DNA of 64,000 nucleotides, from positions 310,001 to 374,000 of the forward strand of contig JAJNNX010000051.1 of NCBI GenBank assembly GCA_023159155.1, given 5' to 3'. The DNA comes from Ustulina deusta (lineage: Eukaryota > Ascomycota > Sordariomycetes > Xylariales > Xylariaceae). Below, in pieces: positions 1 through 11,272 of this stretch. Under the pieces are notes generated by a model. That model saw nothing but the letters and a program-made list of their open reading frames with translations. It did not search any database and had not been told where the DNA came from. Within the stretch, counting starts at the first letter, position 1; every line of letters starts with the position of its first letter. The translations under genes were made by a program, and so were the position numbers.

Positions 1-302
1 TCTTGCGCCTCTCAGATTCTTTACTGCACCCACCGCTGCGCCTTGTAGCGACGTTTAATGCGCTATTGGCGAGGCTATAAGTAGAACAATGTTCTTCAAC
101 TTTGGCGTAGAGTTTCATTCAGCTTGTTCGTTTATAAAATCATTTCACTTAGCTATGTGCCCTACTTTTGTCCGTTATGAAAAATCATAATTCCTAGCTT
201 TGGCTATCGGAATAAACAGCAGCTCAATAACACAACCACAAATTTAGTGGGAAACGTGGCATTTCCGACGACACCCCTATATGTAATTGTGTTGCATCCA
301 CA

Positions 303-1304
303 ATGCACAGCACCACACGAACAACACGCGTGCTTCTCCGCTGTCTGACCGCCGCCATAGCTGGCATCACGAACATAGCAGCGGTAACATCGGCAGAAAC
401 TGATGAATACCCCGTTGAATTGTTCGCGGCGATAGGAAACTATGGGCCTTGGGGAGAACCTAGAGCCGAGTTCGACGCCTCCCTGGCTAACCACCCGAAT
501 GCTACTGGCAGCTACCCCATCCCCGGCCCAAACATCTCGGTGCCAGGCAATACGTTGTCTTCAGGCAATGAGAACACGGTCGATGGCTGGTCATGGTCCA
601 TCGTTGTAGCAGCTGATCTTCCTCTCGAAAACTCGAGCGTACCGCACGAGGGTGACGCCCAGGGCCCGTTGTACTACACGGGTGAAAAGATGACTTTCAA
701 CGCACCTTCGTCACTCGTGGACTCCGGGGGTAACCTTACTGTCAGTGACGATTGGCAGATCTGTCTCTTCCATTGGTCCCTCGATGGCTTTCCCTATACA
801 CACAAGCTACGAAGCGACAACGGAACATGCAGAAGTGTCTTGACTGACAAGTGCATTGCTGATATAGAAGAGGCGGCGGCTACCTCTCAAAAGAAAGGTC
901 GTTGTGTATGCCCTCTCGCCAAAGACATCCCGTCGTGCAGACGCCTTGGGGACAAAAGTATGGTATTCAGTAACAGCTGTGAAGCCAGCTCCTATAACTC
1001 GTCGGGGATCAGGGGCTGGGAAGACGGGAAAATGGAGTTGATTCCGTTCGGGGATAATATTACCCACAAGAGTGGAGAGAGAGAGAGGTACAATATCGTT
1101 GGGAGTCTGGCTTGGCCCGTCATGGCTAGCTTTATGAACACGGTCGATCGCAATAGTACGGCGTCATTGTCTTGCGTGCGTGCAGCGGATGCTGTTGCAG
1201 GGAGCATAGCGCCCACAGGAGATGTGCCGAGTGGTGGGAGTTGGCTAGGCGCCAGTTGCGTTAGGACAGGAATTATCCTTGCCTTATGTATGCTGATGCT
1301 TTAA
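303..1304 (+). CDS. Secreted cysteine-rich protein, probably GPI-anchored, unknown function
   Basis: Intron-free 333-residue frame. The N-terminus is basic followed by a hydrophobic stretch (about residues 8-30), which looks like a signal peptide. The middle has several N-glycosylation sequons (for example NATG, NISV, NLTV, NGTC, NSSG, NSTA) and a cluster of cysteines around residues 170-230. The C-terminus is a short hydrophobic tail (about 315-333) after a small-residue region (SGGSWLGAS), as expected of a GPI-attachment signal. This layout suggests a cell-surface or secreted protein. I do not recognise the family, so no function is proposed. The first ATG of the frame is used because the signal peptide follows it directly. 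Confidence 0.75.
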   Translation: MHSTTRTTRVLLRCLTAAIAGITNIAAVTSAETDEYPVELFAAIGNYGPWGEPRAEFDASLANHPNATGSYPIPGPNISVPGNTLSSGNENTVDGWSWSIVVAADLPLENSSVPHEGDAQGPLYYTGEKMTFNAPSSLVDSGGNLTVSDDWQICLFHWSLDGFPYTHKLRSDNGTCRSVLTDKCIADIEEAAATSQKKGRCVCPLAKDIPSCRRLGDKSMVFSNSCEASSYNSSGIRGWEDGKMELIPFGDNITHKSGERERYNIVGSLAWPVMASFMNTVDRNSTASLSCVRAADAVAGSIAPTGDVPSGGSWLGASCVRTGIILALCMLML

Positions 1305-2350
1305 ATAAAGGGCAGCCTTTTTTGTGGACTAGGGCGTGATATTCATAGGAATTGTTAATAATTACCCATCTTGTTGAGTTAAAGGTAGATCGGTGAAGAT
1401 TATCCCCTAAGGTTTAATTCGAAAGGAGAGGTAAGGAGTTCTTCGAAGTAAACACGTATTCTAACATGCGGTTCTTTATTGATATTCATTCGCCCCCCTA
1501 CTAATTCTGGTGTTATTATTAGATAGACGGATCTTCCTGTGAAGCCACCTCGGTAAGTCCTTTGATTACTAAGGCGTTGAGCAGGAATATTGAGCTTGGA
1601 ATGGAAAACAATTTCTACGAATGGTGTTTAGACCTCAGACTAGCTCTTCAGGGGTCAAACTATAGAATTTTGCGCGCTTATGTACAATGTGGTACCTGAA
1701 CTTCAAAATGCGTACGAGGTGACAGTCTTGTTACTGGTGAATGTAACTGTTTATGCGGCTAGCGAGAGTCTACCAGATCTTTTCCACTTTGCTAGGCGAG
1801 TTAAATAAAACTAGCTGGCGATGATTGCTATAGATTTGATTGTGATACGTGCTTGCGACCTAATCTTTCTGCGCGTCAGGTTTTTTTTTTTCTTTTTTGT
1901 TGCTTTACAATGTTTGAAGCCGTGTGGGTCAGGTGACAGTTCGGCCGCATCTGCATTACGGAATGCCGCCAACCCCAAGGTTTGAGTAAAATATGGAAAG
2001 AGAGAAATTAATGAAAATGATTCTGAACAGTTGGTCTAGGGAGGAGGCAGCGGTTCAGTCAAGCAATCACCCCTATTACAACCCGAACAGATTTTCACAG
2101 GCTACACCAAAAACGCACCCAAACAAGATAGCCATGGCTGATTGTGCATACAAATGTTGAAGTGTTGGTATAGAAGCCTTAAGGATCGGAGGTTCTAGCA
2201 TCCGAAAATGGAATCCCCCATACCACGTTGGCCCGACAAGACGGGGACTTTCACGCGACCATCCCCCCACGAAACCTAGCCAAAATCATTATGTAATTAA
2301 GGCTTACGTCAATCCAAGCGAAACACCTGTCTTTGAGCACAAATTAGTGG
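1305..2350. other. Intergenic, no gene seen
   Basis: About 1 kb without a credible coding frame. It holds a short T-rich tract near 1880-1897 and otherwise mixed sequence. No repeat or RNA gene was recognised. Confidence 0.5.
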
Positions 2351-3346
2351 TCAGAAGCCCAATAACTCAAGATTAATATCTAAGTCTGCGTTGTTAACTC
2401 TATTTTGCTCCCGGACCGCCCGAATCCACTGTTGTTTTGCTGTAGTACTTGAAGTTGCAGTCCATGCATTCAAGTGCCGGCTCCTTTTTTTGGCCCTCTT
2501 TTCCCGTTTTTGCATGGCCTCTAAGGTTGCAATTACCCGGTCAGGGGTTTGATTAATCGCTAATTGTCGAATAACATTTAGCGCTTGGTTGTCTTGTTGC
2601 TGGTGATCTCGGGATTCGTTAACAAACCCTTGAACTGTCAAAAGTAGAGAAGCTTGTAAAGTAAAGCTCGCGTCATTCCCAGCACAATGAAGGTTGGTAT
2701 ATGGGCATTTCAAGATAGAAAGCAGATCACGAAGAGAGCCAGCCCAATTCCTTTTTCCAAATACTTCGCCTGCCAATTTGAATATATCCACAGCAGTGAA
2801 ATCGCCCGCAAGAAAGTCAAAGCCAAGCGACTGCATAGCCCGGAGATCTTGGTTAACACCGCAGCCAATAAAAACAATGTTTCGATCTTGAGGTATGCAA
2901 GATCTAACGGAATCGAAAATATTGTCGGTCGTGATTGAATTTCCAAAGAGGAATCTGTGAGAAGCTCTTGCAGTATATGCAGCTGAGCCCATGGCAAAGT
3001 TGAAGATCGAAATCATTGCGTCGTAGTCAGGAGAATGACGAAGGTCTTTAGTATCTAGAATAGCAACACCAGCTTCGTAGTTACTACCTTGTAGAAGGCG
3101 TGAATTCCTGATGATCTCGGTTAGGTTTTCGAAATCAATAGAGACAATCACAGGATCAGACAGGGTAGGATATCCCGAGATGGTTCTTAGGCCTAGAATG
3201 TGGGACAGAATCAAAAGGCTCTCAGTTTGGACGCAAATTCGGTAGATAGACCCTGATCCCGTTGCCATGTTTGCGGTTTGTCTGGTGCCCTTCCTTGTCG
3301 TGTGCATGTGAGGGGGTGGGGGGAAATGTGGCGAAAAGGCCCTCAA
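2351..3346 (-). CDS. Gfd2/YDR514C-like RNase H-fold protein
   Basis: Intron-free frame of up to 331 residues. Translation probably starts at the second in-frame candidate, MATGSG at 3268, because the first 26 residues are low-complexity and basic; that gives about 305 residues. The order of motifs fits the Gfd2/YDR514C C-terminal domain, a DEDDh-exonuclease-like RNase H fold. These are an acidic VSIDFE strand early, then GVAILDT, a central FIGCGVNQDLRAMQ, a DFTAVDIFKLAG stretch, and a final HCAGNDASFTLQA with the His/Asp pair. This fold is common in fungi and related to Gfd2, a factor linked to mRNA export in yeast; nuclease activity is not proven for most members. The basic C-terminal tail could bind nucleic acid. 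The fold is a good match; the role is inferred. Confidence 0.7.
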   Translation of the reverse strand: MRAFSPHFPPPPHMHTTRKGTRQTANMATGSGSIYRICVQTESLLILSHILGLRTISGYPTLSDPVIVSIDFENLTEIIRNSRLLQGSNYEAGVAILDTKDLRHSPDYDAMISIFNFAMGSAAYTARASHRFLFGNSITTDNIFDSVRSCIPQDRNIVFIGCGVNQDLRAMQSLGFDFLAGDFTAVDIFKLAGEVFGKRNWAGSLRDLLSILKCPYTNLHCAGNDASFTLQASLLLTVQGFVNESRDHQQQDNQALNVIRQLAINQTPDRVIATLEAMQKREKRAKKRSRHLNAWTATSSTTAKQQWIRAVREQNRVNNADLDINLELLGF

Positions 3347-3962
3347 GAGGAGGGCTCCTGAGAGGGACCAAAACTGACTCCTCTAAAAGATGGTATGATC
3401 GATAGAAAGACAGTATCTAGCTGTATATGGTTAAGCAGCCGCAATTCCGGATTCCACGGCTTTTGAGGCGAAGGTCCTTCCCTCTGCGATGAAGGTCCCT
3501 CTGCGGTGATGAAGCTCGGCGGCGGGCCGGCGGGGGACCAACCGGCGTGAATTCTCGTCTTCGAATGGCGGTGCTACTATGCGCTTCACTTCGTGTGCGC
3601 GCGCGGGCGGCCGGAGATGTATACGATGCCGTCGTATTCACGCAGATGCGTGCAACCAAATCGCTTAGGTCAAGTGGTGCGCGTCGTAAATCGTCGCCGT
3701 CACTTATTTGCATACTGTCTTCTCGAGCGATGTAGACGCCTCCGTGCCTAGAGAGTGACGCTTCGTTGTCGCTGTAGACATTCAATTTCGTGACGAGAGG
3801 GCGAGGGATGTGGTGGTCCGATTTTGACCTAGAAGTCGCCAGAACTATAATTGTCTTCCAACCACGTATTATAGCTGCTATGGCTATCATGACCTTTATA
3901 GGCTCTACCGATAGGGACCCCCTTTTGGCCTGCGGCCCTGCTGGCTGCGCGAGCTCCATGGG

Positions 3963-4004
3963 CCAATCAGAGCCCGGGGATTTCGAGCTGACCAATCAGA
4001 GCCC
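3963..4004. promoter_or_regulatory. Tandem CCAAT-box pair
   Basis: CCAATCAGAGCCC occurs twice, 29 bp apart (3963-3975, 3992-4004), in a region with no gene model. CCAAT boxes are bound by the Hap complex in fungi. The target gene is unclear. Confidence 0.35.
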
Positions 4005-4960
4005 ATGAAGGCCACTAGCGCGAAAGTCTAGATTTTTGACCTCTGTGCAGGATTACGTAAGCGAATTTACGAAGCTTTGCAACTACTCCATCTATTCAAA
4101 TCTGGCATGTTACGGGTTGTGGAGGCAAAGCTTGATTGCATCGCATAACCTCCGAATTTCTCGAAGAGGCCTCCAAAGACTGACAGCTGAGAATCGGCAT
4201 CAACCATGACCGCTAACAATCGTTATTCACAACTTCGCAAGCACGTAGCTGGACGAGGAATCGGGCAAGCAAGTAGATGCTGGAACCTAGATACTACCCA
4301 ACGCGCAACGTTTCGAACCTCACCATCCCCCCTCGTGGAGTCGAGGATGTCACGCTATGCGGTGGAATGGCCCTGTCCCTACGATGCGACACGGCCTGCG
4401 CCACTCATGCCCGCTGATAAGCGAGTTTGTATCTGCTGCAGTCTCTCGTTCGTGTCTGTCAATGCGACGCGTTGAGTTTCACGCAGGTTGCTAAGGAAGC
4501 ATTGAACCGTAATCGACACGCATTCCGTCTCTCCCCACATCTGGGGATGAGGACCAAGCATCACCATGTGTGTGGGGAGAGAGCTGATGGGAACCGGCAG
4601 CGCCAGGGTTTAAATAGACCAGAGCCAGGCCCCCTCGTACACCGGTAAAGGCGAACATCGAGCGTGGAGGGATTTTCCAATGGCTTCGGAAGCCATTGTT
4701 GGTTCCTAGCGCGGCGCCCTCGGCGGCACGACCGCGAGATCAGCTGGTGGGCCTAGGGTGTTCTGGGGGTGAAGGAAGGGGAGTGACCTGAGTAGAGGCG
4801 GCATCGTTCGGAGCAGGAGGAGCAGCATGCCCCGGGCTTCGACAGTTCCGTTTACCTCGATACGGTGCGCCGGTGGAGTCAACGGGCGCCGATGGCAAAA
4901 CGGAAGCTCGGCGGCTACGAGGAGAGGGCGGTCAGGGGTGGCAGAACCTATCCCCTTGAG

Positions 4961-5082
4961 TGCCATCTCGGCGCAGATATGTTCCGGCTCCGAGCGACAA
5001 GGTTTCTCAGGTTTCTGAGCTGTTGATGAACCTTGCCAACCCTTGTTGCTCGGAGCCGGAACATATCTGCGCCGAGATGGCA
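4961..5082. repeat. 42 bp inverted repeat with 38 bp spacer
   Basis: The left arm 4961-5002 and right arm 5041-5082 are reverse complements over 42 bases with one mismatch (a C/T difference near the inner end). The spacer 5003-5040 itself contains a small CTCAG...CTGAG palindrome. The transcript of either strand could fold into a long hairpin. No coding sequence lies between the arms. It could be a MITE-like remnant or a local inverted duplication; there is no flanking evidence to choose. Confidence 0.85.
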
Positions 5083-5640
5083 CGATTGAGCCGCCACGAT
5101 GAGCCAGCAGAGGCTCTCAAACCGGGTGTTCAATATTGTATTTTGTTCTGTTATGTTTGAAGCTAGTTAAACAGGCCTTCCATTCTGTAACCACACGCTC
5201 TAACCCTTTAATTTCTGAATAGAAACAGAAAGACTTCACGCTAGTCACTAATACCATTGCCTCCCTGACTGCCACAGTGGGGGCTATAACCAATGCACAT
5301 ACATTGTAGCGCAAACACTTTAGAGTTTGTCACACATGCTAGTCTGTGCGTATGTTTTCTTCCTTTACCCCCCTCCCACCTTTGTATCTCGTGTTTGGTG
5401 ATTGTCTAGCCATTGTTGAATGCCTATATAGGTGGTATCAAGTGCTCCTAATACAATAGGTCTCGCAGAATAATAGCAAGGACACCAGACCGTGGGCCAA
5501 TGGCTGTTGCTCATGTTTACAATGTCTCTCACATTACACCATTGCACGGTGCGGTTTTCTTTATTAATAGTAGTACCCACTGGGTATCCCATTATATTGT
5601 TATTATTATACCTCAACCAATCGTGTGCCTGTAGACAACA

Positions 5641-5648
5641 TATAAATA
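5641..5648 (+). promoter_or_regulatory. Possible TATA box of the MazG-like gene
   Basis: TATAAATA stands 128 bases upstream of the chosen start codon at 5776 and is followed by a pyrimidine/CA-rich stretch (5670-5720) typical of fungal 5' leaders. Inferred from sequence only. Confidence 0.4.
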
Positions 5649-5775
5649 TACCTGTTGATTCTCTAGGGACTTGCATCTACCACTTCCATCCATCACTTCC
5701 ATCTATCATTTCTCTTCTCTTTGCACTGTTGGTCAACTGAGCAGACACAAATTCTCGCCCTCCAACCAAAAACAA

Positions 5776-6246
5776 ATGGCAGCAATGATTCGCAAGATGG
5801 GCAGACTGGTCTTAAACCAGTGGCACAAGCTACTCAACTTGCCACGCCAGTCACCGATTTCGTGGCACCGTGACCGGTTCCACGAGGAGGTCGCAGAGTT
5901 GCGTGATGCAAAGACCCGTTTAGAAAAGCTCAGCGAGGCTTCAGATGTGTTTTTCGCCCTCAGCCGCGCCAAGTACGACGGCTTTCCTATCGGTAGCATG
6001 CCCCCCTTTCGCATTCACCACATTTCGATATACGCATATATGCTAGCCAAGTACACCTCGCGCTGGGCATTTTACCGGGTGCTTGCGCTCCTCTGCAAAG
6101 CGCCATCCTGCTCCACTGTACGAGAGGTGGTGAATCCAAGCAAGGACAACAAGCTGGAAGTGGTTGCCCGTCGGCATAACATCGACCCGGAAAAATTCAC
6201 ATCAATGGGCCGCAAACTACGACGTGTTTGGCCATTGCCACCATGA
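5776..6246 (+). CDS. Small MazG-like (all-alpha NTP pyrophosphatase-like) fungal protein
   Basis: A frame of 156 residues starting at 5776 (context AAATGGCAG). An upstream in-frame start at 5671 is less likely because it lies within the apparent 5' leader. Residues about 28-65 contain RFHEEVAELRDA followed by EKLSEASDVFFALSRA. This gives an ExxE helix and an ExxD helix, the metal-binding pattern of MazG/all-alpha NTP pyrophosphatases. Conserved-looking segments follow: YMLAKYTSRWAFYR, VREVVNPSKD and a basic end RRVWPLPP. The second half is not part of the known MazG fold. If the match is right, it could hydrolyse nucleoside triphosphates; this is inference. No intron is needed. Confidence 0.55.
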   Translation: MAAMIRKMGRLVLNQWHKLLNLPRQSPISWHRDRFHEEVAELRDAKTRLEKLSEASDVFFALSRAKYDGFPIGSMPPFRIHHISIYAYMLAKYTSRWAFYRVLALLCKAPSCSTVREVVNPSKDNKLEVVARRHNIDPEKFTSMGRKLRRVWPLPP

Positions 6247-9200
6247 GTTCAGGTATGTTGAAATCCCCAAATATGCATGACGTTTGTTTGATTCTTGCGG
6301 TTCTGTTGAGCACGTTACACACGTTCGGCGTGACTTTCTGTTAATCTCTGTTCCTAACTAATACACTTTTGCAGCAAGTTTCATGTCGTTGGGCTTGGTT
6401 GCTTTGCTGCCTATAATCTAGGCAATGGTTTCGTGCTGGGCAATAAATTGTTCAACACAACACACATGGCGTGGTTATTGATGTGCATCTCCAATACCCA
6501 CGTTTCTCCCCTCTTCGGTACTAGGTTTCAGGGATGTGGTCTTTCTTTTCTCGGAGGAATCTGCTGGTTTATAATGACTTCTCAGAAGACAGCAACATGG
6601 GTAAATGCTATAAACTAGACATGCTGCTTCGCGGAGGATACCAGGGTGGTGGAGTTGCTATGGTGGTTCGGATTAAGGAGTATTCCCAATAGACTCGAGA
6701 AATATAAAATATGCCTACTCTGCCATGACCCCTCCAATTATGATCGCAAAGTTTTGGTTTCTCAGGTGATGCCCATCCCTTTTAGATTCCGAAGGAAAGG
6801 AGTCCCTAAATAAACCAGATTCTTCCATGATTTGTGTCGAACGTATTAATTAGCGTCGAATAAGATCACAGAGCAACCTGCAAAATGCTCTCCGAATTCA
6901 GGTGAGAAGCCAGCGAGCATCGCGACGTTATAAAACCACTTCTGGCGATCAGTGTCTTTGAGCTTGATACAGGCGATCAATAGAGCCAAGTCAATGCATC
7001 GAACGGGCTGCTTTGTGACAGTAAATGGCATCTCGATCTGCGCGGGCCCATTATCAACACCGCAGGGGTATCTCAGACGACGGGTCACCAACAGTGCCGC
7101 CGCCTGCATTGCCTGTGCCTGGCAGAGCATGTGGGCCACCGATCGGATCGAAGCGAGTCATTAAGTCTTCCGGCACTGCGGGCGCTCAACGGCGTACAGA
7201 TTGCTCGATGACGTCTAGTTCCGCATGGATAACTGTATTGCTCGTTTTGCACTGCGCTACCGCATGGCTCAGCTTATAGATGTCACAAAATAGGGGTAAC
7301 AGAGTACCAGGCAACCCAAGGTGGCGGTCAGCGAACGTCGAGACGAGCGCGCCCTTTCCCTGAAGCTAGAGCCTACTGAGAACATATTGAGTAGACGGCT
7401 GCGGAACGGGAATTGCCAGACCGGGCGCCGGCGCTCTGGTATTTCACCCAATTCCAGTGCCGGGACATACTTTGGAATTGTCGCGACGCGGTCACCGCGA
7501 TGTACCTTTTGAAGCTCAACCCAAATGGATAGGACGCAACCATCATGGATTCCGCCCCTACGATTTCTCGGTGCTGACCGGACCCACGGGGACAATTGCT
7601 ACACATGTACTCCTCGCTTGTGCCCAGGTCTCCCCTTTGGTCTGACAGTTTCACAGACATTCTGTAGCCGGAGGCAGCGCGCTCTAGCGGTGTGGCATCG
7701 GTCATACGCTAGTGGCGGCTGTATTTCGTTGTTCGGTTACCTAAGAAGTCATCATTTTGTGCCTGTTATGACGATTAATACTCACTATCCAGTGTACACA
7801 TCATGGTCGATTAGTAGCGAGACTAGCAACACCTACCCACTTGCTGTGTTTACCTAGCGCAGGTTCGGTAGTTGTAATAGTATGCAGAAGAGGAGATACG
7901 ATATGAAACTCAGCCGCCGCTGTCTGTGTAAAGCCACGCTTATGAATGTCTGTTGGCTCTTCGACATCTACTTCTTGTGGGCATGTCTGATTTCAAGGCC
8001 AGGTGTGCGATTTGCCCCAGTGCGTGCTTCCATCAGGTACATGCACATTGATCCTCTTTATAAAGATTATCGAGTTGTGAAATCATATTTAACTCTCCTA
8101 CCGCCCTCGAGCCTTTCGTTTATACATCGCAGATAACGAATTGTGCAATGGCCGCTCGTTTAGAGAAGCCTAGGGTAATTTCGACAGGTGCAAATCTGCC
8201 AGTTGCACGCCCTTTAAGTAAACTCGATACCTTATACGATTCCATGATTTCAAGCTCTCTCTCTGTTTAAGAGGCGAGGGCGGCGGGATATATTCAGCGA
8301 TATGAGGTTTATTTTGCTAGTGAGCAGCTCTGACTGTCTTCGCAACGTCTTGAGGATATCCTGGGGAAGAGTCCATGCTTCTAGTATGCTTTCTGGCAAA
8401 TTACACGTTTCTCGGCCCACCCTGCTCAGCCAATTTCGGGTTTATGTAGATGGTCAAGTTTCGCAAGCCATGATATGAAATTGATGGGAATACTTCAAAT
8501 ACCCTGATTGAATAACTGATTCGCGAAAGAGCTCAATGGTAGACCGATATATGTATCCTCATCGAGTGAACTGAGCATTGTTACAGGGCATCTTGACAAC
8601 ACCGAAGTAGCCGCCCGTAACTCTCCGGTCGAGGTTGGGTCCCGCACTATCTAGGTAATCGGACGGTTCATAATCTTCCATCTCACGTAGTTCAAAGAAA
8701 TAGACCGGCACGCGACAACCGTCGCTATCTAACATACCTAATGCTTTGAAATGTAAGCTTCGATATAAGCCACTCGTTGTTGCCGAGAAAACTTGCATAT
8801 TAACTTCGTGAGCACACAGGACACATTGGAAAGTAGGGCGACATGGGGGACTGATTATCTGAATGCAGGAAAAAAAAAACGTTGTGCAAAACCGGAAAAG
8901 GGCTGACAAAAATGGGTTGAGATCACTTAGGTGTCTCTTACTTGCTGACACCTAAGCTCACTGAGGACTCGTCAATATAGCTGCTGATTAACGGTTAAAT
9001 ATATTATCTGAATCTAAAAATTGTTGAACCATTCAGGTTATATTAAGTTGGTATGCATTATCTTTATTCTGCTATCATACTACCTTGGTAGATAATACCT
9101 ACAGAGACCGCTACATTTATAGAGCAGATAGTTATACTACTTAGATATAAAGACCTTAAGCCGAACCTAGCTCTCCAGACTAGTAAGTAAGTACTTAGGT

Positions 9201-10081
9201 AGGTCTGTATGGCTAGGTCTGGATGTATAAGTCTAGATGGCTCGGTTCATATGACAGTTTATAGGGCTGGGTTTGGCTTGAAGGTCTAGTTTGGCGGGAT
9301 GGCAGCTTGTAACACTGTTGATGTTACCTATTGCTAAAAGTAAGTATGCAGAAATATAGTTTAGCGGCGGTGAGCACTAAATGTGCTATACCTAAGTGGG
9401 GGAAGGCACAGTCAGATTTCCACTGTATTTAGCTGGCAACTGTACAGCTAGGACCCCTCCATTTTACAATACAACATCTTTTCGCCCTTCAGACCGATTT
9501 CTTACCTATAGTGTATTTAGCGAATGCTACCCCTATATCTATAGTAACCTATTGCCAAGAATGCCAAGATTGTTAAATGAGTGGCGGATCGTCGGGAATC
9601 TCGTAACTGTGCACCGATTAAAGGTGGCAGTATGCAAGCGGCCGATACCCGTACCGCCCTCCTGGACCACGGTCTATTTAGACCCAGGGTTGCATAACCT
9701 GGACAGAGATAGCTGTTAGGGTCCCTGAGCTGTGTTGCACCCCGCTACCACACTGTTGAATGGATGGTGTGCACCCTTGCAGCATCGCGCATGTGCCGAA
9801 AACATCGGTCAAGCGATGACCAGGGACCCCTACTTTCCCAGGTGTCTTGGAGGGCAAGGGAAGGCAAGTCAACTTCAAATTGTCTCGACGTGCCCTCTTT
9901 CTCAACGAGTTTGTATACCACAAAACTTGCAATATATTGACTAAAAGGTTTCTTTTTTTTACACAAAGCCAGAGGCGTTGGAGAAAGAAAGAGGCATAAA
10001 ACGTGTCCTTATACATGTAGATTGATTAACACGACATATAAAACTCCCGATCGCTCGGGTCATTAGAACGTCCTGTTCTTT
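6247..10081. other. Long gene-poor interval, decayed or non-coding
   Basis: No gene could be assembled. Scattered frames (for example minus-strand 6846-7139, 7269-7705 and 8559-8951, and plus-strand 9396-9719) are short, overlap on both strands and show no known domain. Part of 6850-7700 has protein-like composition in shifting minus-strand frames and may be a decayed gene. The stretch 9000-9340 is AT-rich with many TAGGTA-like words. Confidence 0.4.
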
Positions 10082-11272
10082 CTAATAATTATACCGGTAG
10101 CAGAGAGCGTCGCCTGAGAGGGTATCGATGACCTGCCGGATTGTCACATCAGGCCGAATACCCCCCATGTAGATGACTGTGTCCAGAGTTAAGGGATTGC
10201 CATTAATGTCCGTGCCGTCGATAGAGGCGTATCGGTTGGTAGGGTCCGCCAGTTCCCAAATGCGCCAAGCTCGATCGACGAAAGTGTGGTGGAACCAGAA
10301 AAAGGGTTCGCCGGGTGAGGCATACACATCTGCCATGACACCCCCAACGCCATTGTGGCCATATCCATGAGGTCTAAACACGGGGGGTTAGCACTTACAA
10401 TCAATCCCATCCAAGGATGATAATGCCAGCACTCACCCATACTCAAAACATTTCTCAAAATCTTGGTATCTTGAATTCGACAGGCACGAGTTGAGATATG
10501 CGGTGCTGCACTGCGCAGTGTCCGCGGCGTTGTACTGGCGACTCAGACAATGAGGGGTATTGCCACTGCCGGGACCAATGTTCAAGGTGAGTCCGGCGAA
10601 CGCGCCGTCCGTCACACATTGGCTGTTGGTGCTCAGCGTGCCGAGGTACGGAGCGCTGAAGACGTCTGAGGACGAGAAGGCACCGGAATGCTTGGTCTCA
10701 TCAAACCAAAAGAATGCTCGGTCAAAGCCGCACTCGGCGCGAAGGACTTGCTCAAAAGTCCATATAAAGTATCGGTGCCAGGGCAAAAACTTCTGGTTTT
10801 GGTGCACGTTCGGAGTGTACAGCTGGTGTAGACGTTCAAAGTCCTCCCATCGGCTCTTCGACGCAGTGAAGGCCCCAGACGCCGGCTTGTTCATCAAACA
10901 CTTGAAGGCGCTCATAAGTGCCTGCCTGTCTGATGTTGAGTAGTCGTCCCACTCGAAGCGAATGTTGGGGTTTGTACATGAGCCCGCTGCGGTTGATTGT
11001 GTCGTAAATAGGCCTTCCGTCCTGGGGGGCGCTGTGTCGTTGTAGGTAGCCGGGTCCGAGTGTGCTTTGGGAGCATTGGCGAATTGCTGAACAGCTTCCT
11101 CGAAGGGTACCAGCGTATGTCCCATCCCGCTGATGGGCACTAGAGGAGCCAAGGCCTTCCTGCCTTGCCTTTCGAGACCTATAAATCCATTCTCGACGTC
11201 CCGGTTGAGCCCAGGAAGCGCTATGACGAGCGTGGCACCACAAAGGGCTTGTGGGAGTAGGGAGAACCGCAT
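10082..11272 (-). CDS. Short secreted tyrosinase / catechol oxidase
   Basis: Two exons, 11272-10437 and 10373-10082. One 63 bp intron has donor GTGAGT and acceptor TTTAG, and the splice joins TAT-GG to A, giving YGPHGYGHN. The product is 375 residues. An N-terminal hydrophobic segment (about 3-20) acts as signal peptide. The CuA site is RLHQLYTPNVHQNQ then FLPWHRYFIWTFE (His149, His157, His166). The CuB site is GPHGYGHNGVGG (His281, His285) and FWFHHTFVD (His308, with Asp312 four residues on). These are the type-3 copper centre of the tyrosinase family, which oxidises phenols to quinones. There is no long C-terminal lid domain, so it belongs with the short extracellular fungal enzymes. It stands alone beside a gene desert and has no obvious tie to the hxn genes. 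Confidence 0.9.

Larger units (their letters stand above)
3347..5640. other. Intergenic region with a CCAAT pair and a large inverted repeat
   Basis: No convincing gene. Several medium-length frames overlap on both strands in the GC-rich part (3417-5083), but none has a recognisable domain or splice partners. The stretch contains two copies of CCAATCAGAGCCC (3963-3975 and 3992-4004) and a 42 bp inverted repeat (4961-5002 with 5041-5082), listed separately. Confidence 0.5.

Noticed and set aside
3417..4475. Frames of 62-192 codons on both strands
   Set aside because: Low-complexity, basic translations without recognisable motifs, overlapping on both strands.
7269..7857. Minus-strand frames 7373-7705 and 7269-7595 with protein-like composition
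   Set aside because: They overlap in different phases and could not be joined by splice sites; possibly a decayed gene but no family recognised.
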